Assembly: GCA_023260655.1 (NCBI GenBank)
Contig: JALQUU010000012.1
Span: 1-57,523, forward strand
Reading direction: 5' to 3'
DNA from: Paracoccaceae bacterium
GTDB lineage: Bacteria > Pseudomonadota > Alphaproteobacteria > Rhodobacterales > Rhodobacteraceae
Length of the DNA: 57,523 bases
Made by a program: the position numbers and the translations under genes. Shown here one piece after another: positions 1 to 7,802 of this stretch. The stretch's first letter is position 1. Each line of letters begins with the position of its first letter. The notes beneath the pieces were generated by a model that worked only from the letters and a program-made list of their open reading frames with translations, was not told the origin of the DNA and ran no database searches.

Positions 1-27
1 GAAGTTCGAGTCTTCTCGACCGCACCA
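1..27 (+). tRNA. 3' end of a tRNA gene (partial)
   Basis: The window opens inside a tRNA. A T-arm with loop TTCGAGT and stem GAAG/CTTC is followed by the 3' acceptor strand CGACCGC, discriminator A and an encoded CCA. The anticodon lies outside the window. An acceptor of this type with A73 would fit an alphaproteobacterial tRNA-His, but that is a guess. Confidence 0.85.
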
Positions 28-37
28 AAAAACAAAG

Positions 38-65
38 GCCCGAAGGTTCGTCCTTCGGGCTTTTT
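38..65 (+). terminator. Intrinsic terminator after the tRNA
   Basis: A 9-bp stem GCCCGAAGG/CCTTCGGGC closes a 5-nt loop and is followed directly by TTTTT. It lies about 10 nt after the tRNA CCA and would end that transcript. Confidence 0.9.
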
Positions 66-347
66 GTTTGTTTTCAAGCCCCTGCGCCGCGATCTTCCCT
101 GCCGGATGGGCCAATAATTTCCAGCGTTTACCTTTGGCAAAACCCCTTTTCCGAAGCGTATGGATTGCGTCTGGAATGCGTATGGCTTGCGTCATGACGT
201 ATGTCGGTAAAGGCGCAGCGTGCGGAGCCTTGCCTGAAATTCAACGAATAGGACGGCGCGGGAAACGTCGCGTCGCGGTTACAGATTCGGTTTGGCACAT
301 GGGCGCGCGCTTGGCAGGCTGGGGTGGGAGATCAGGGAGGATCACAG
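66..347. promoter_or_regulatory. Intergenic region with a 22-bp-period direct repeat
   Basis: I see no gene in this stretch. It holds two near-identical 16-mers starting GCGTATGG and ending TTGCGTC at 156-171 and 178-193 (15 of 16 identical, period 22 bp, about two helical turns). They are followed by the palindrome CGTCATGACG at 190-199. Such phased repeats upstream of a catabolic operon suggest an operator for the thiolase/dehydrogenase pair. That function is inferred from position only. Confidence 0.35.
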
Positions 348-1535
348 ATGGCAGGGAATCGGGTGTTGGTGGCCGGGGTCGGGATGATTCCGTTCCAGAA
401 GCCGGGGGCGTCTGCGCCTTACGACGAGATGGGGGCGGAAGCGGCACGTCTGGCGCTCACGGATGCGAGGCTCGGATACGAGGCTATCGCGCAGGTCTAT
501 GCCGGATATGTCTATGGCGATTCGACCTGCGGGCAGAAAGCGATCTATCGCGTGGGCCTGACGGGCGTTCCGGTGGTCAATGTGAACAACAACTGCTCGA
601 CGGGGTCCACGGCGCTCTGGCTTGCGCGTCAAGCGATCGAGTCGGGTGCGGCGGACTGCGTACTGGCCTTGGGTTTCGAGCAGATGGCACCAGGCGCGCT
701 TGGCACGCATTTCAATGACCGTGTCTCGCCCTTCGAGGAATTTGACCGCGTGACCGATGATCTGGTCGGCCATGGCGAGGTGCCCTTGGCGCTGCGCTAT
801 TTCGGCGGGGCAGGGCAGGCGCATAACGCGCGCTATGGATCGAAGCTGGAGGATTTCGCGGCGATCCGTGCGAAGGCGAGCCGCCATGCCGCGAAGAATC
901 CGCTGGCGCTCTTCAAGAAGGAAGTGACCGCCGAGGAGGTGATGGCCTCGCCCGTGATGTGGCCCGGTGTGATGCATCGCCTGATGGCCTGCCCGCCCAC
1001 CTGTGGCGCGGCGGCGGCAGTCTTGGTGAGTGAAGCCTACGCCAAGCGCATGGGGCTTCGGCAGGATGTGGCGATCCGCGCCCAAACCATGACGACTGAC
1101 TATGCCTCGACCTTCGATGCAGGCGATATGATGCGCGTCGTGGGCTATGACATGGCGAAAGCGGCCGCAAAGCAGGTGTATGAGGCGGCAGGCGTGGGGC
1201 CGGAGGATATTCCGGTAGTCGAATTGCACGACTGTTTCACCCATAACGAGCTCATTACCTACGAGGCGCTGGGCCTTTGCGGTGAGGGCGAGGCCGCGAA
1301 GTTTATCGCGGATGGTGACAACACCTATGGAGGGCGCGTGGTGACGAACCCCTCGGGCGGGCTCCTCTCCAAAGGGCACCCGCTCGGAGCGACGGGCCTT
1401 GCCCAATGCTATGAACTCACTCATCAATTGCGCGGCACGGCCGGGGAGCGTCAAGTGGAGAGCGCGAAACTGGCGCTGCAGCATAATCTCGGCTTGGGCG
1501 GCGCTTGCGTGGTGACGCTCTACGAGGCGGTCTGA
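348..1535 (+). CDS. Thiolase, SCP2/lipid-transfer type
   Basis: This 395-residue protein is a thiolase-superfamily enzyme of the lipid-transfer/SCP2-thiolase kind, which makes or cleaves beta-ketoacyl-CoA. The likely nucleophile is Cys83 in NNNCSTGSTAL. The C-terminal half carries VELHDCFTHNE and SKGHPLGATG, which supply the His/Cys acid-base motifs of the family. I chose the ATG at 348 because GGAGG lies just upstream, rather than an in-frame ATG at 324. It is followed 80 bp later by an acyl-CoA dehydrogenase, so the two probably act in one beta-oxidation-like route. The substrate cannot be read from the sequence. Confidence 0.88.
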   Translation: MAGNRVLVAGVGMIPFQKPGASAPYDEMGAEAARLALTDARLGYEAIAQVYAGYVYGDSTCGQKAIYRVGLTGVPVVNVNNNCSTGSTALWLARQAIESGAADCVLALGFEQMAPGALGTHFNDRVSPFEEFDRVTDDLVGHGEVPLALRYFGGAGQAHNARYGSKLEDFAAIRAKASRHAAKNPLALFKKEVTAEEVMASPVMWPGVMHRLMACPPTCGAAAAVLVSEAYAKRMGLRQDVAIRAQTMTTDYASTFDAGDMMRVVGYDMAKAAAKQVYEAAGVGPEDIPVVELHDCFTHNELITYEALGLCGEGEAAKFIADGDNTYGGRVVTNPSGGLLSKGHPLGATGLAQCYELTHQLRGTAGERQVESAKLALQHNLGLGGACVVTLYEAV

Positions 1536-1615
1536 CGCACCGTCGGGGCTTTCCTTTCCGCGCGACACATGCTGAAGTGCGGAAGGATATTTCGCAGAGA
1601 GGAAGAGGGGGAGTT

Positions 1616-2845
1616 ATGGATTTCGGATTGCGCGCGGAGAACGCGAAGCTTCTGGACCGGGTGCGGGCAATGATCCGCGACGAGGTTATGCCGCTCGAAG
1701 ACGAATACGAGCGCGAGATCAACACGGGCGACCGCTGGCAATATACAGCGCGCCAGGCGGAAATTCTGGAAGGGTTGAAGGCCAAGGCGAAAGCGGCTGG
1801 TCTGTGGAATTTCTGGCTCACCGACAGTGAAAAGGGCTTTGGCCTCTCCACTGTCGAATACGCCTATTTCGCCGAGGAAATGGGGCGCACGCCTTTGGGC
1901 GCGGAAGTGTTCAACTGCTCCGCGCCGGATACCGGCAACATGGAAGTGTTCGAGCGCTATGGCACGCCGAAGATGAAAGAAGAGTGGCTGATGCCGCTCC
2001 TCGATGGCCAGATCCGCTCGGCCTATGTGATGACCGAGCCGAATGTGGCCTCGTCGGACGCGACGAACATCTCGATGTCCTGTGTGCGCGATGGCGATCA
2101 CTACGTGCTGAACGGCGAGAAGTGGTGGATTTCGGGGGCGGGTGACCCGCGCTGCAAAGTCTATATCGTTATGGTGAAAACCGGCGGCGAAGAGCAACCG
2201 AAGCACCGCCGCCACTCGATGATCGTGGTGCCTGCGGGCCTGCCGGGGATCGAAATCCTGCGCCCGATGCAGGTTTACGGGGCAGATGACGCGCCGCATG
2301 GCCATATGCATATGCGCTTCACGAATGTGCGCGTTCCGGCGGAAAACATGCTGATCGGCGAAGGCCACGGTTTTGAAATCGCCCAAGGCCGCCTCGGGCC
2401 GGGCCGTATCCATCACTGCATGCGCGCCATTGGCCAAGCCGAATCCGCGCTTGAAATGATGTGCAAACGCTCGCTCGAACGCGAAGCCTTCGGCAAGCCG
2501 CTGGCGCTTCTGGGCGCGAACTTCGACATCGTCGCGGAATGCCGGATGGAGATCGAACAGGCGCGCCTTCTTTGCCTCAAAGCGGCCTGGTACATGGATC
2601 AGGGCGATAAACGTGCCGCCGCGCCGTGGATCTCGATGATCAAGACCGTGGCACCGCGCATGGCGCTCAAAGTCATCGACGAAGCCACACAGCTTTTCGG
2701 CGCGCAGGGCATCAGCCAGGATACGCCCTTGGCGTCGAAATGGACCCATGTCCGCACGCTGCGCTTCGCGGATGGCCCGGATGCGGTGCACCGCCGCCAG
2801 ATCGCGCGGGCGGAACTGCGCAAATACACCCAGATGAAAATCTGA
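1616..2845 (+). CDS. Acyl-CoA dehydrogenase
   Basis: This 409-residue flavoprotein belongs to the acyl-CoA dehydrogenase family (FadE/CaiA-like) and would introduce a 2,3 double bond into an acyl-CoA, passing electrons to ETF. Family features seen are the helical N-terminal part with AYFAEEMGRTPLG, the middle beta-domain with YVMTEPNVASSD and NGEKWWISGA, and the C-terminal FGAQGISQDTPLA and RFADGPDAVHRRQIAR segments. The ATG at 1616 is preceded by a GAGAGGAAGAGGGG purine tract and gives the usual family length. An in-frame upstream ATG would add 37 residues that look non-native. It is the second gene of a pair with the thiolase and is followed by a terminator. Confidence 0.9.
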   Translation: MDFGLRAENAKLLDRVRAMIRDEVMPLEDEYEREINTGDRWQYTARQAEILEGLKAKAKAAGLWNFWLTDSEKGFGLSTVEYAYFAEEMGRTPLGAEVFNCSAPDTGNMEVFERYGTPKMKEEWLMPLLDGQIRSAYVMTEPNVASSDATNISMSCVRDGDHYVLNGEKWWISGAGDPRCKVYIVMVKTGGEEQPKHRRHSMIVVPAGLPGIEILRPMQVYGADDAPHGHMHMRFTNVRVPAENMLIGEGHGFEIAQGRLGPGRIHHCMRAIGQAESALEMMCKRSLEREAFGKPLALLGANFDIVAECRMEIEQARLLCLKAAWYMDQGDKRAAAPWISMIKTVAPRMALKVIDEATQLFGAQGISQDTPLASKWTHVRTLRFADGPDAVHRRQIARAELRKYTQMKI

Positions 2846-2857
2846 CCCTGAAAGAAG

Positions 2858-2888
2858 AAACGCCGCGCCTAGAAAGCGCGGCGTTTTT
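2858..2888 (+). terminator. Intrinsic terminator of the thiolase/dehydrogenase pair
   Basis: An 11-bp perfect stem AAACGCCGCGC/GCGCGGCGTTT with a 7-nt loop runs into a T-tract, 12 nt after the dehydrogenase stop. Confidence 0.92.
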
Positions 2889-2902
2889 CCATTCTCGGTT
2901 TA

Positions 2903-2951
2903 AGAAATATCCCGGGGGGAACCCGAAGGGCGGGGGCAGAGCCCCCCTCTT
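2903..2951 (-). repeat. Rhodobacterales-type intergenic element
   Basis: Read on the minus strand, directly after the soxT stop, the DNA gives GGGGGGCTCTGCCCCCG, then CCCTTCGGG and CCCCCCGGGATATTT. I recognise this layout (a G/C hairpin, then CCCGGGATATTT) from many intergenic regions in Rhodobacterales. The hairpin may also help end the soxSRT transcript. Only one copy is present here. Confidence 0.6.
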
Positions 2952-4019
2952 TTATTCCGCAGGCTCAAAACCCGCGATCAACTGGCGAAGCCCCAGAGCC
3001 GCGCCTGCGAAGATCGCGGCGAAGGTCACGGGCGCGGAGAAGGCCAGCATCGACATCGCGGAGAGGCCTTGGCCCACGGTGCAGCCCAGAGCGATCACGG
3101 CACCGCCGCCCATGAGCGCTGCGCCGATGATCTGGCGGCGGAGTTCGCGGGGGTCTTCGCAGGCTTCCCAGCGGAAATGGCCCTTGATGAGGGAGCCGAT
3201 GAAAGCGCCAAGGATCACGCCTGTTACCGATCCCACCGCGAACGAGGGTGCGCGGGCGGATCCTGTCATCCAGTAGAGTAGTGTTTCACCCACAGGGGCG
3301 GAAAAGCTGTGCGAGACCACGGGCATTTCGGTGAAGCCATGCGCGGCCACCCAGGAGCTTCCGGCCCAGCCGGAGACGATGGCGAGGCCCACAACTGTGC
3401 CCCAGAGCAGCATTTCGGGTTTGGCGAGGAAGGCGCGCGATCCGAGGGCGGCGATGGTGACCACCGCGCCGATGGCGAGGCCCAACGTTGTCACCCCGAG
3501 CCCTGTCCATTTGGACAGTAGATGGGCGATGCCGGGGGGCATGTCGTTGACGACATCGGCTTGCGGGAAGGCCCAGACGCGGAGCATCGCGAGCGGGCCA
3601 GAAAGCACGATATAGGCGGAGACTCCCATCACCAGAACGATGACGAAGGCGCGCATGTCGCCGCCGCCGAGGCGAGCGATGGAGCCGTAGCCGCAGTTTC
3701 CGGCCAGCGCCATGCCATAGCCGAAGACCAGCCCGCCGAGGATTGAGGCTAGAGGCATCCAACGGATCGAGAGGTAATAGGAGCTTTCGAGATCGACTGC
3801 GCCCGTTGCCGCGAGGCCGAAGCTGCCGAGGATGGCCACGCCGATGGCGAGCCACCACATCCGCATGCGGAGGTCGGAGCCGCCGTAGAGGAGGTCTTCG
3901 ATGGAGCCCATGGTGCAGAAGCGGCCCAAGCGCGAGGCGAGGCCGAGCATGACGCCGCCGATGAGGCCGAAGAGGGCGACGGTATAGGCGTCGCCGAGTG
4001 TTTCGAGAATGGTCTGCAT
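2952..4019 (-). CDS. soxT: SoxT-like YeeE/YedE sulfur transporter
   Basis: This 355-residue, highly hydrophobic inner-membrane protein has the two YeeE/YedE (Sulf_transp) signatures GNCGYGS and GCTVGQG, one per internal repeat, and about ten membrane segments. The family includes TsuA-type thiosulfate importers, where the paired cysteines pass the anion through the membrane. The start at 4019 has GGGAGG upstream; an in-frame codon at 4052 lacks one. It ends the soxS-soxR-soxT operon, divergent from soxV, as soxT does in other alphaproteobacteria. A role in moving thiosulfate or another sulfur compound for signalling is inferred. Confidence 0.88.
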   Translation of the reverse strand: MQTILETLGDAYTVALFGLIGGVMLGLASRLGRFCTMGSIEDLLYGGSDLRMRMWWLAIGVAILGSFGLAATGAVDLESSYYLSIRWMPLASILGGLVFGYGMALAGNCGYGSIARLGGGDMRAFVIVLVMGVSAYIVLSGPLAMLRVWAFPQADVVNDMPPGIAHLLSKWTGLGVTTLGLAIGAVVTIAALGSRAFLAKPEMLLWGTVVGLAIVSGWAGSSWVAAHGFTEMPVVSHSFSAPVGETLLYWMTGSARAPSFAVGSVTGVILGAFIGSLIKGHFRWEACEDPRELRRQIIGAALMGGGAVIALGCTVGQGLSAMSMLAFSAPVTFAAIFAGAALGLRQLIAGFEPAE

Positions 4020-4066
4020 GTCACCCTCCCTTGGTGTGCGACCCGAATTCAAAAGCCTCCACCCCC

Positions 4067-4411
4067 TTAGGCGGGGATGTCATCGCCACAGAACAGTTCG
4101 TAAACCAGTTCGAGTATACGCTTCGGACGATCATCGGCCAATCGGTAATAGATGGCTTTCCCATCGCGGCGGGGAATGACCAGCCCTTCGAGTCGGAGGC
4201 GCGAGAGTTGCTGGCTGACAGCGGCTTGGCGGGCGGCCAGAAGCTCTTCAAGCTCGGTGACGGATTTCTCGCCGGAGACGAGATGGCAGAGGATCAGAAG
4301 GCGGCCTTCATGGCTGACGGCTTTCAAGAAATTGGAAGCGATCGTCGCTTTGTCGACGATGAGGTCCATTTCCTCGTCAGAAATGCCGACTTGAAATTGT
4401 GGTAAGGCCAC
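4067..4411 (-). CDS. soxR: SoxR, ArsR-family sulfur-responsive repressor
   Basis: This 114-residue winged-helix protein carries the ArsR core (AVSHEGRLLILCHL, then SVTELEELLAARQAAVSQQL, then a beta-wing RRDGKAIYYRL). Its two cysteines, Cys42 and Cys108, sit at the positions used by SqrR/BigR/SoxR-type persulfide sensors, which form a tetrasulfide or disulfide and release DNA. The start is GTG at 4411, with AAGGAG upstream. It lies between soxS and soxT in the leftward operon. It probably represses the sox genes until thiosulfate-derived sulfur modifies the cysteines. Candidate operators are listed separately. Confidence 0.93.
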   Translation of the reverse strand: MALPQFQVGISDEEMDLIVDKATIASNFLKAVSHEGRLLILCHLVSGEKSVTELEELLAARQAAVSQQLSRLRLEGLVIPRRDGKAIYYRLADDRPKRILELVYELFCGDDIPA

Positions 4412-4537
4412 CGGCCTTTCTCCTTGTCCCCGTTGTGGTTCGCTCCTCTAAACGGGAGCGCATGGATCGCACTTAGCATGAGGGGCGTTGTTTTCAAAGA
4501 GTGCGGGCTTGTCGCACCCATCGGGTTAACCCTCGTT

Positions 4538-4903
4538 TCAGCTTCCCCCTGTAAATCCAGTTTGCGCCTTCAGCATCATTCCGAGCAGGCCCCAGAAGAA
4601 ATCTTCGCCGGGGTAGCCTTCGATACGGGCAAGTTCCTTGCCATCTTCGACGAGAACGAAGGTGGGGGTGAAGACGACGGGGCGCGCGAAGGTGGTGCCT
4701 TCGGGTGGGGCGTTGGCGATGTCGATGATCTGGAGAGGCGCGTGGGCACCTTCGGCGGTGTTGGCATACTCTTCGGGTCCGATGTCTTTCTTCCACCGGA
4801 TGCAGTAGGAGCAGCCCTGACGCTCGATCATCAGAAGCTCGGCGGCTTGAGCGAAAGCGGGCAGGAGTGCGAGGAACGCAGCAAAGAACAGCCGTTTGGC
4901 CAT
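4538..4903 (-). CDS. soxS: SoxS, periplasmic thioredoxin-like protein
   Basis: This 121-residue protein begins with a cleavable signal peptide (KRLFFAAFLALLPAFAQAAE) and has a thioredoxin-like CxxC at Cys31-Cys34 in RQGCSYC. In Paracoccus, SoxS keeps SoxYZ active by reducing mixed disulfides and is needed for full sox expression. The start at 4903 gives a normal signal peptide, although its ribosome site is weak; the reading frame also contains an ATG at 4963. It heads the soxS-soxR-soxT operon and faces soxV across a 71-bp AT-rich gap. Confidence 0.9.
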   Translation of the reverse strand: MAKRLFFAAFLALLPAFAQAAELLMIERQGCSYCIRWKKDIGPEEYANTAEGAHAPLQIIDIANAPPEGTTFARPVVFTPTFVLVEDGKELARIEGYPGEDFFWGLLGMMLKAQTGFTGGS

Positions 4904-4924
4904 GATACACCCGATTGACGAAAC

Positions 4925-4950
4925 CAATTCATAAAACATAATCTGAATAT
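4925..4950. promoter_or_regulatory. Candidate SoxR operator between soxS and soxV
   Basis: This AT-rich patch between divergent soxS and soxV holds ATTC (4927-4930) and GAAT (4945-4948), separated by 14 bases. It can also be read as a degraded form of the soxW/X palindrome, matching 10 of 14 half-site positions with a 6-base spacer. Published work on SoxR reports binding in the soxS-soxV gap. The exact site here is inferred. Confidence 0.5.
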
Positions 4951-4974
4951 GTGTCGCGATCAAGGAGGGGGTTC

Positions 4975-5712
4975 GTGCCGGATATTTCCTATATGGGTGC
5001 TTTGCTGGCGGGGTTACTCTCGTTCTTCACGCCGTGCATCCTGCCGATGGTGCCGTTCTACCTGAGCTATATGGCCGGGATTTCGATGAACGAATTGAAG
5101 GACGACGGGGAGATCAATGCGGGCGCGCAGCGGCGTTTGCTGATTTCGGCGATTGCCTTCGCGGCGGGGGTGACTTCGATTTTCGTCATGCTGGGCATGG
5201 GGGCGACGGCGCTGGGTTCGGCGTTTGCGCAGTGGAAACAGCCCCTGAGCTATGTGGCGGCGGGCATCCTGTTGGTGTTCGGCCTGCATTTCCTCGGTAT
5301 CCTGAAGATCGGGCTTCTCTATCGTGAGGCGCGGCTGGAATCGAAGGCAGAGCCGACGACGGTGGCCGGAGCCTATGTGATGGGCTTGGCCTTCGGCTTT
5401 GGTTGGACGCCCTGCGTGGGGCCGGCGCTGGCGACGATTCTGATGGTGGCCTCGGGGCTGGGTGACATTTCCAAGGGCGCGCTATTGCTGCTGGTTTACG
5501 GCGTGGGCATGACGGCACCCTTCGTGATCGCAGCCTTGTTCGCGAAACCCTTTCTGGCGTGGGCGTCGCGCAACCGGAAATATCTCGGCCATGTCGAGAA
5601 GTTCATGGGCGTCATGCTGATCGTGTTCGCGATCCTGATTGCGACCAACGGCGTGAACCTGATCGCGCAGTGGATGATCGAAACGTTCCCGAGCTTCGGC
5701 TCTATCGGGTGA
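4975..5712 (+). CDS. soxV: SoxV, CcdA-family thiol electron transporter
   Basis: This 245-residue protein with about six membrane helices belongs to the CcdA/DsbD family. Its two redox cysteines are Cys21 in FFTPCILPM and Cys147 in GWTPCVGPAL, one in each half. It moves electrons from cytoplasmic thioredoxin to periplasmic SoxW. The start is GTG at 4975, preceded by AAGGAGGGGG; the next in-frame ATG at 4993 would cut into the first helix. soxW follows 11 bp after its stop, so the two are co-transcribed. Confidence 0.93.
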   Translation: MPDISYMGALLAGLLSFFTPCILPMVPFYLSYMAGISMNELKDDGEINAGAQRRLLISAIAFAAGVTSIFVMLGMGATALGSAFAQWKQPLSYVAAGILLVFGLHFLGILKIGLLYREARLESKAEPTTVAGAYVMGLAFGFGWTPCVGPALATILMVASGLGDISKGALLLLVYGVGMTAPFVIAALFAKPFLAWASRNRKYLGHVEKFMGVMLIVFAILIATNGVNLIAQWMIETFPSFGSIG

Positions 5713-5723
5713 GGAGAGTGAGA

Positions 5724-6281
5724 ATGAAACTGGGTTTGATTCTGGCAGCGGCGCTGGCGTTTGCGGTGCCTGCCTCGGCGGCGACGATCGGCGATGACGG
5801 TTTGCATAAAGCGGAGTGGATGCGCGACACGTTCAAAGACCTGCGCGAGGACCTCGCGGAGGCGAATGCGGAGGGCAAGCGGCTTGCGGTGATCGTGGAG
5901 CAGCGGGGCTGCATCTATTGCAAGAAGATGCATGAGGAGGTGTTCCCGATCCCCGAGATCGATGCCTACATCCATGACAATTTCTTCTTCATCCAGATCA
6001 ACATGTTCGGGGATGTGGAAGTGACCGATTTCGATGGCGAGACGCTGCCGGAAAAGGACATGGCGCGGAAGTGGGGGCTGTTGTTCACGCCGACGATGAT
6101 GTTCTTCCCCGAGGAAGTGCCGGAAGGAAAAAGTGCAGCCCAAGCGGCCGTGGCGCAGATGCCGGGTGCCTTCGGGAAGGGCACAACATTGGCGATTCTC
6201 TCCTTCGTGAAGGACAAGATCTACGAGACCGACGAGCCTTTCCAGAAATACCTCGCCGCGAGAATCAATGCGGGGCAGTAG
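5724..6281 (+). CDS. soxW: SoxW, periplasmic thioredoxin
   Basis: This 185-residue protein has a signal peptide ending in PASAA and a thioredoxin-fold CxxC at Cys63-Cys66 in QRGCIYCKKMH. SoxW accepts electrons from SoxV and reduces Sox components in the periplasm. The ATG at 5724 follows GAGGAGAG and gives a clean signal peptide. It completes the soxVW unit; the 200-bp gap that follows contains the best SoxR-type operator in the window, so soxX probably has its own promoter. Confidence 0.92.
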   Translation: MKLGLILAAALAFAVPASAATIGDDGLHKAEWMRDTFKDLREDLAEANAEGKRLAVIVEQRGCIYCKKMHEEVFPIPEIDAYIHDNFFFIQINMFGDVEVTDFDGETLPEKDMARKWGLLFTPTMMFFPEEVPEGKSAAQAAVAQMPGAFGKGTTLAILSFVKDKIYETDEPFQKYLAARINAGQ

Positions 6282-6382
6282 GGTTCTCGCCTGAAAAAAG
6301 GGCCGAGACGAAGGTCTGACTTGCTCTTTCGGATAGGTTATCAGTGCGCCGCGGCAGAAAAGCTGCGGTGCAACATATTTGT

Positions 6383-6402
6383 AAATTCATTTTCGTGAAT
6401 TT
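6383..6402. promoter_or_regulatory. Candidate SoxR operator upstream of soxX
   Basis: A perfect inverted repeat AAATTCA, six bases, TGAATTT lies 80 bp before the soxX start. It contains ATTC-N8-GAAT, which matches the motif I recall for the related sulfide sensor SqrR. The 6282-6481 gap also holds two GTGCAC hexamers at 6425-6430 and 6435-6440, one helical turn apart. SoxR binding in the soxW-soxX gap is known from other species; the assignment to these bases is inferred. Confidence 0.7.
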
Positions 6403-6481
6403 GTTGTTGCGTTGAGCCCTCTCCGTGCACTACGGTGCACAAAGCTATCCAAAGCCGGAACCGGTAGCCAAGGGAGGACTC

Positions 6482-6952
6482 ATGAAACTTACAACGATCA
6501 CGGCGGCCGTACTTCTCACTGCAGGCGCGGCGCTTGCTGGTGAAGTCGCGCCGAAAGATGTCGCCTTCAACGGCGGTGCAATTGAAGCGTCTTTGACGGG
6601 TGCTCCGGGCGATGCTGCCGCAGGCGCCAAGATCATGACCACGCGCTCGCTGGGCAATTGCATTGCCTGCCACGAAGTGACCGCGCTGAAAGATGCGCCG
6701 TTCCACGGTGAAGTCGGCCCGAGCCTTGATGGCACCGGTTCGCGCTGGTCGGAAGCCGAACTGCGCGGCATCGTAGTCAACGCGAAGATGACGTTCGAAG
6801 GCACGGTCATGCCCGCATTCTACAAGGTTGATGGCTTCAACCGCGCAGGCGACGGCTACACTGGCAAAGCCGCCCCCGCAGACTTCCCGCCGATCCTGAC
6901 GGCGCAGCAAATCGAAGATGTCGTCGCGTTCCTCGTCACCCTCAAGGACTGA
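6482..6952 (+). CDS. soxX: SoxX, monoheme cytochrome c of SoxAX
   Basis: This 156-residue periplasmic cytochrome begins with a signal peptide (TAAVLLTAGAALAG) and binds one c-type heme at C60-I-A-C-H64. A C-terminal TVMPAFY supplies the likely axial methionine. With SoxA it forms the complex that oxidatively links thiosulfate to SoxY. The ATG at 6482 follows GGAGG. It starts the structural operon soxXYZABCD. Confidence 0.95.
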   Translation: MKLTTITAAVLLTAGAALAGEVAPKDVAFNGGAIEASLTGAPGDAAAGAKIMTTRSLGNCIACHEVTALKDAPFHGEVGPSLDGTGSRWSEAELRGIVVNAKMTFEGTVMPAFYKVDGFNRAGDGYTGKAAPADFPPILTAQQIEDVVAFLVTLKD

Positions 6953-6986
6953 CGCCGAGCGAGACTCACGAGTTAAGGAGACAGAC

Positions 6987-7409
6987 ATGGAATTCAACAG
7001 ACGCGAAACGCTGGTGCTTGGCCTTGGTGCTGCTGCGTTTGCCGCCCTTCCGGTGCGCTTTGCCGCCGCCGCAACGGCTGACGAAATGATCGCTGCCTTC
7101 ACGGGCGGTGCCGCAGTTGCGGACGGTGGCGTGACGCTCACCGCGCCGGAAATTGCAGAAAACGGCAACACGGTTCCGGTTTCGGTTTCGGCCGAAGGCG
7201 CATCGTCGATCATGGTGCTCGCAATGGGCAACCCGACCCCGGGTGTGGCGACCTTCAACTTCGGTGAAGCAGCCGGTGCCCATACCGCATCGACCCGTAT
7301 CCGCCTCGCAGGCACGCAGGACGTGGTGGCAATCGCCAAGATGGCAGACGGCTCCTTCGCCCGTGCAGCTTCGACTGTGAAAGTTACCATCGGCGGCTGC
7401 GGCGGCTGA
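6987..7409 (+). CDS. soxY: SoxY, sulfur-carrier subunit
   Basis: This 140-residue protein ends in GGCGG. The cysteine on this swinging arm carries thiosulfate-derived sulfur between SoxAX, SoxB and SoxCD. A twin-arginine signal (NRRETLVLG, then AAAFAALPVRFAAAA) exports it folded, together with SoxZ, which has no signal. The ATG at 6987 follows AAGGAG; the open frame starts earlier but lacks support. Full length for the family. Confidence 0.96.
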   Translation: MEFNRRETLVLGLGAAAFAALPVRFAAAATADEMIAAFTGGAAVADGGVTLTAPEIAENGNTVPVSVSAEGASSIMVLAMGNPTPGVATFNFGEAAGAHTASTRIRLAGTQDVVAIAKMADGSFARAASTVKVTIGGCGG

Positions 7410-7435
7410 TCCTGAGATCCTGAGGAGAATATAAA

Positions 7436-7765
7436 ATGGCAGATGGTGTTAAACCCCGCGTGAAGGCCCCCTCGAAGGCGGCTGCTGGCGAGGCTGTCGT
7501 GCTGAAGACCCTGATCTCCCACACGATGGAATCGGGCCAGCGCAAGAACAAAGACGGTTCCCTGATCCCGCGTTCGATCATCAACCGCTTCACCTGCGAA
7601 TTCAACGGTAAGTCGGTTGTGGATGTGGAACTGCATCCGGCAATCTCGACCAACCCCTACTTCGAATTCGAAGCAGTGATCCCGGAAACCGGTGAGCTGA
7701 AGTTCACTTGGTACGATGATGATGGCTCGGTCTACACGGACGCGAAGCAGGTGACGGTCGGCTGA
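7436..7765 (+). CDS. soxZ: SoxZ, partner of SoxY
   Basis: This 109-residue immunoglobulin-like protein has no signal peptide, as expected for a partner that travels with SoxY through the Tat system. Recognisable segments are the TLISHTMESGQRK N-terminal strand and the central CEFNGKSVVDVELHPAISTNP. It starts 26 bp after soxY with GAGGAG upstream, and soxA follows 37 bp later. Confidence 0.96.
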   Translation: MADGVKPRVKAPSKAAAGEAVVLKTLISHTMESGQRKNKDGSLIPRSIINRFTCEFNGKSVVDVELHPAISTNPYFEFEAVIPETGELKFTWYDDDGSVYTDAKQVTVG

Positions 7766-7802
7766 CCGTCACTTTCGCAATAATTCCAGGGAGGGAACAA
7801 AA

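Noticed and set aside
342-1568. 408-codon open frame on the minus strand
   Set aside because: It lies entirely opposite the thiolase gene, has no family resemblance, and is rich in Arg/His as expected from the antisense of high-GC coding DNA.
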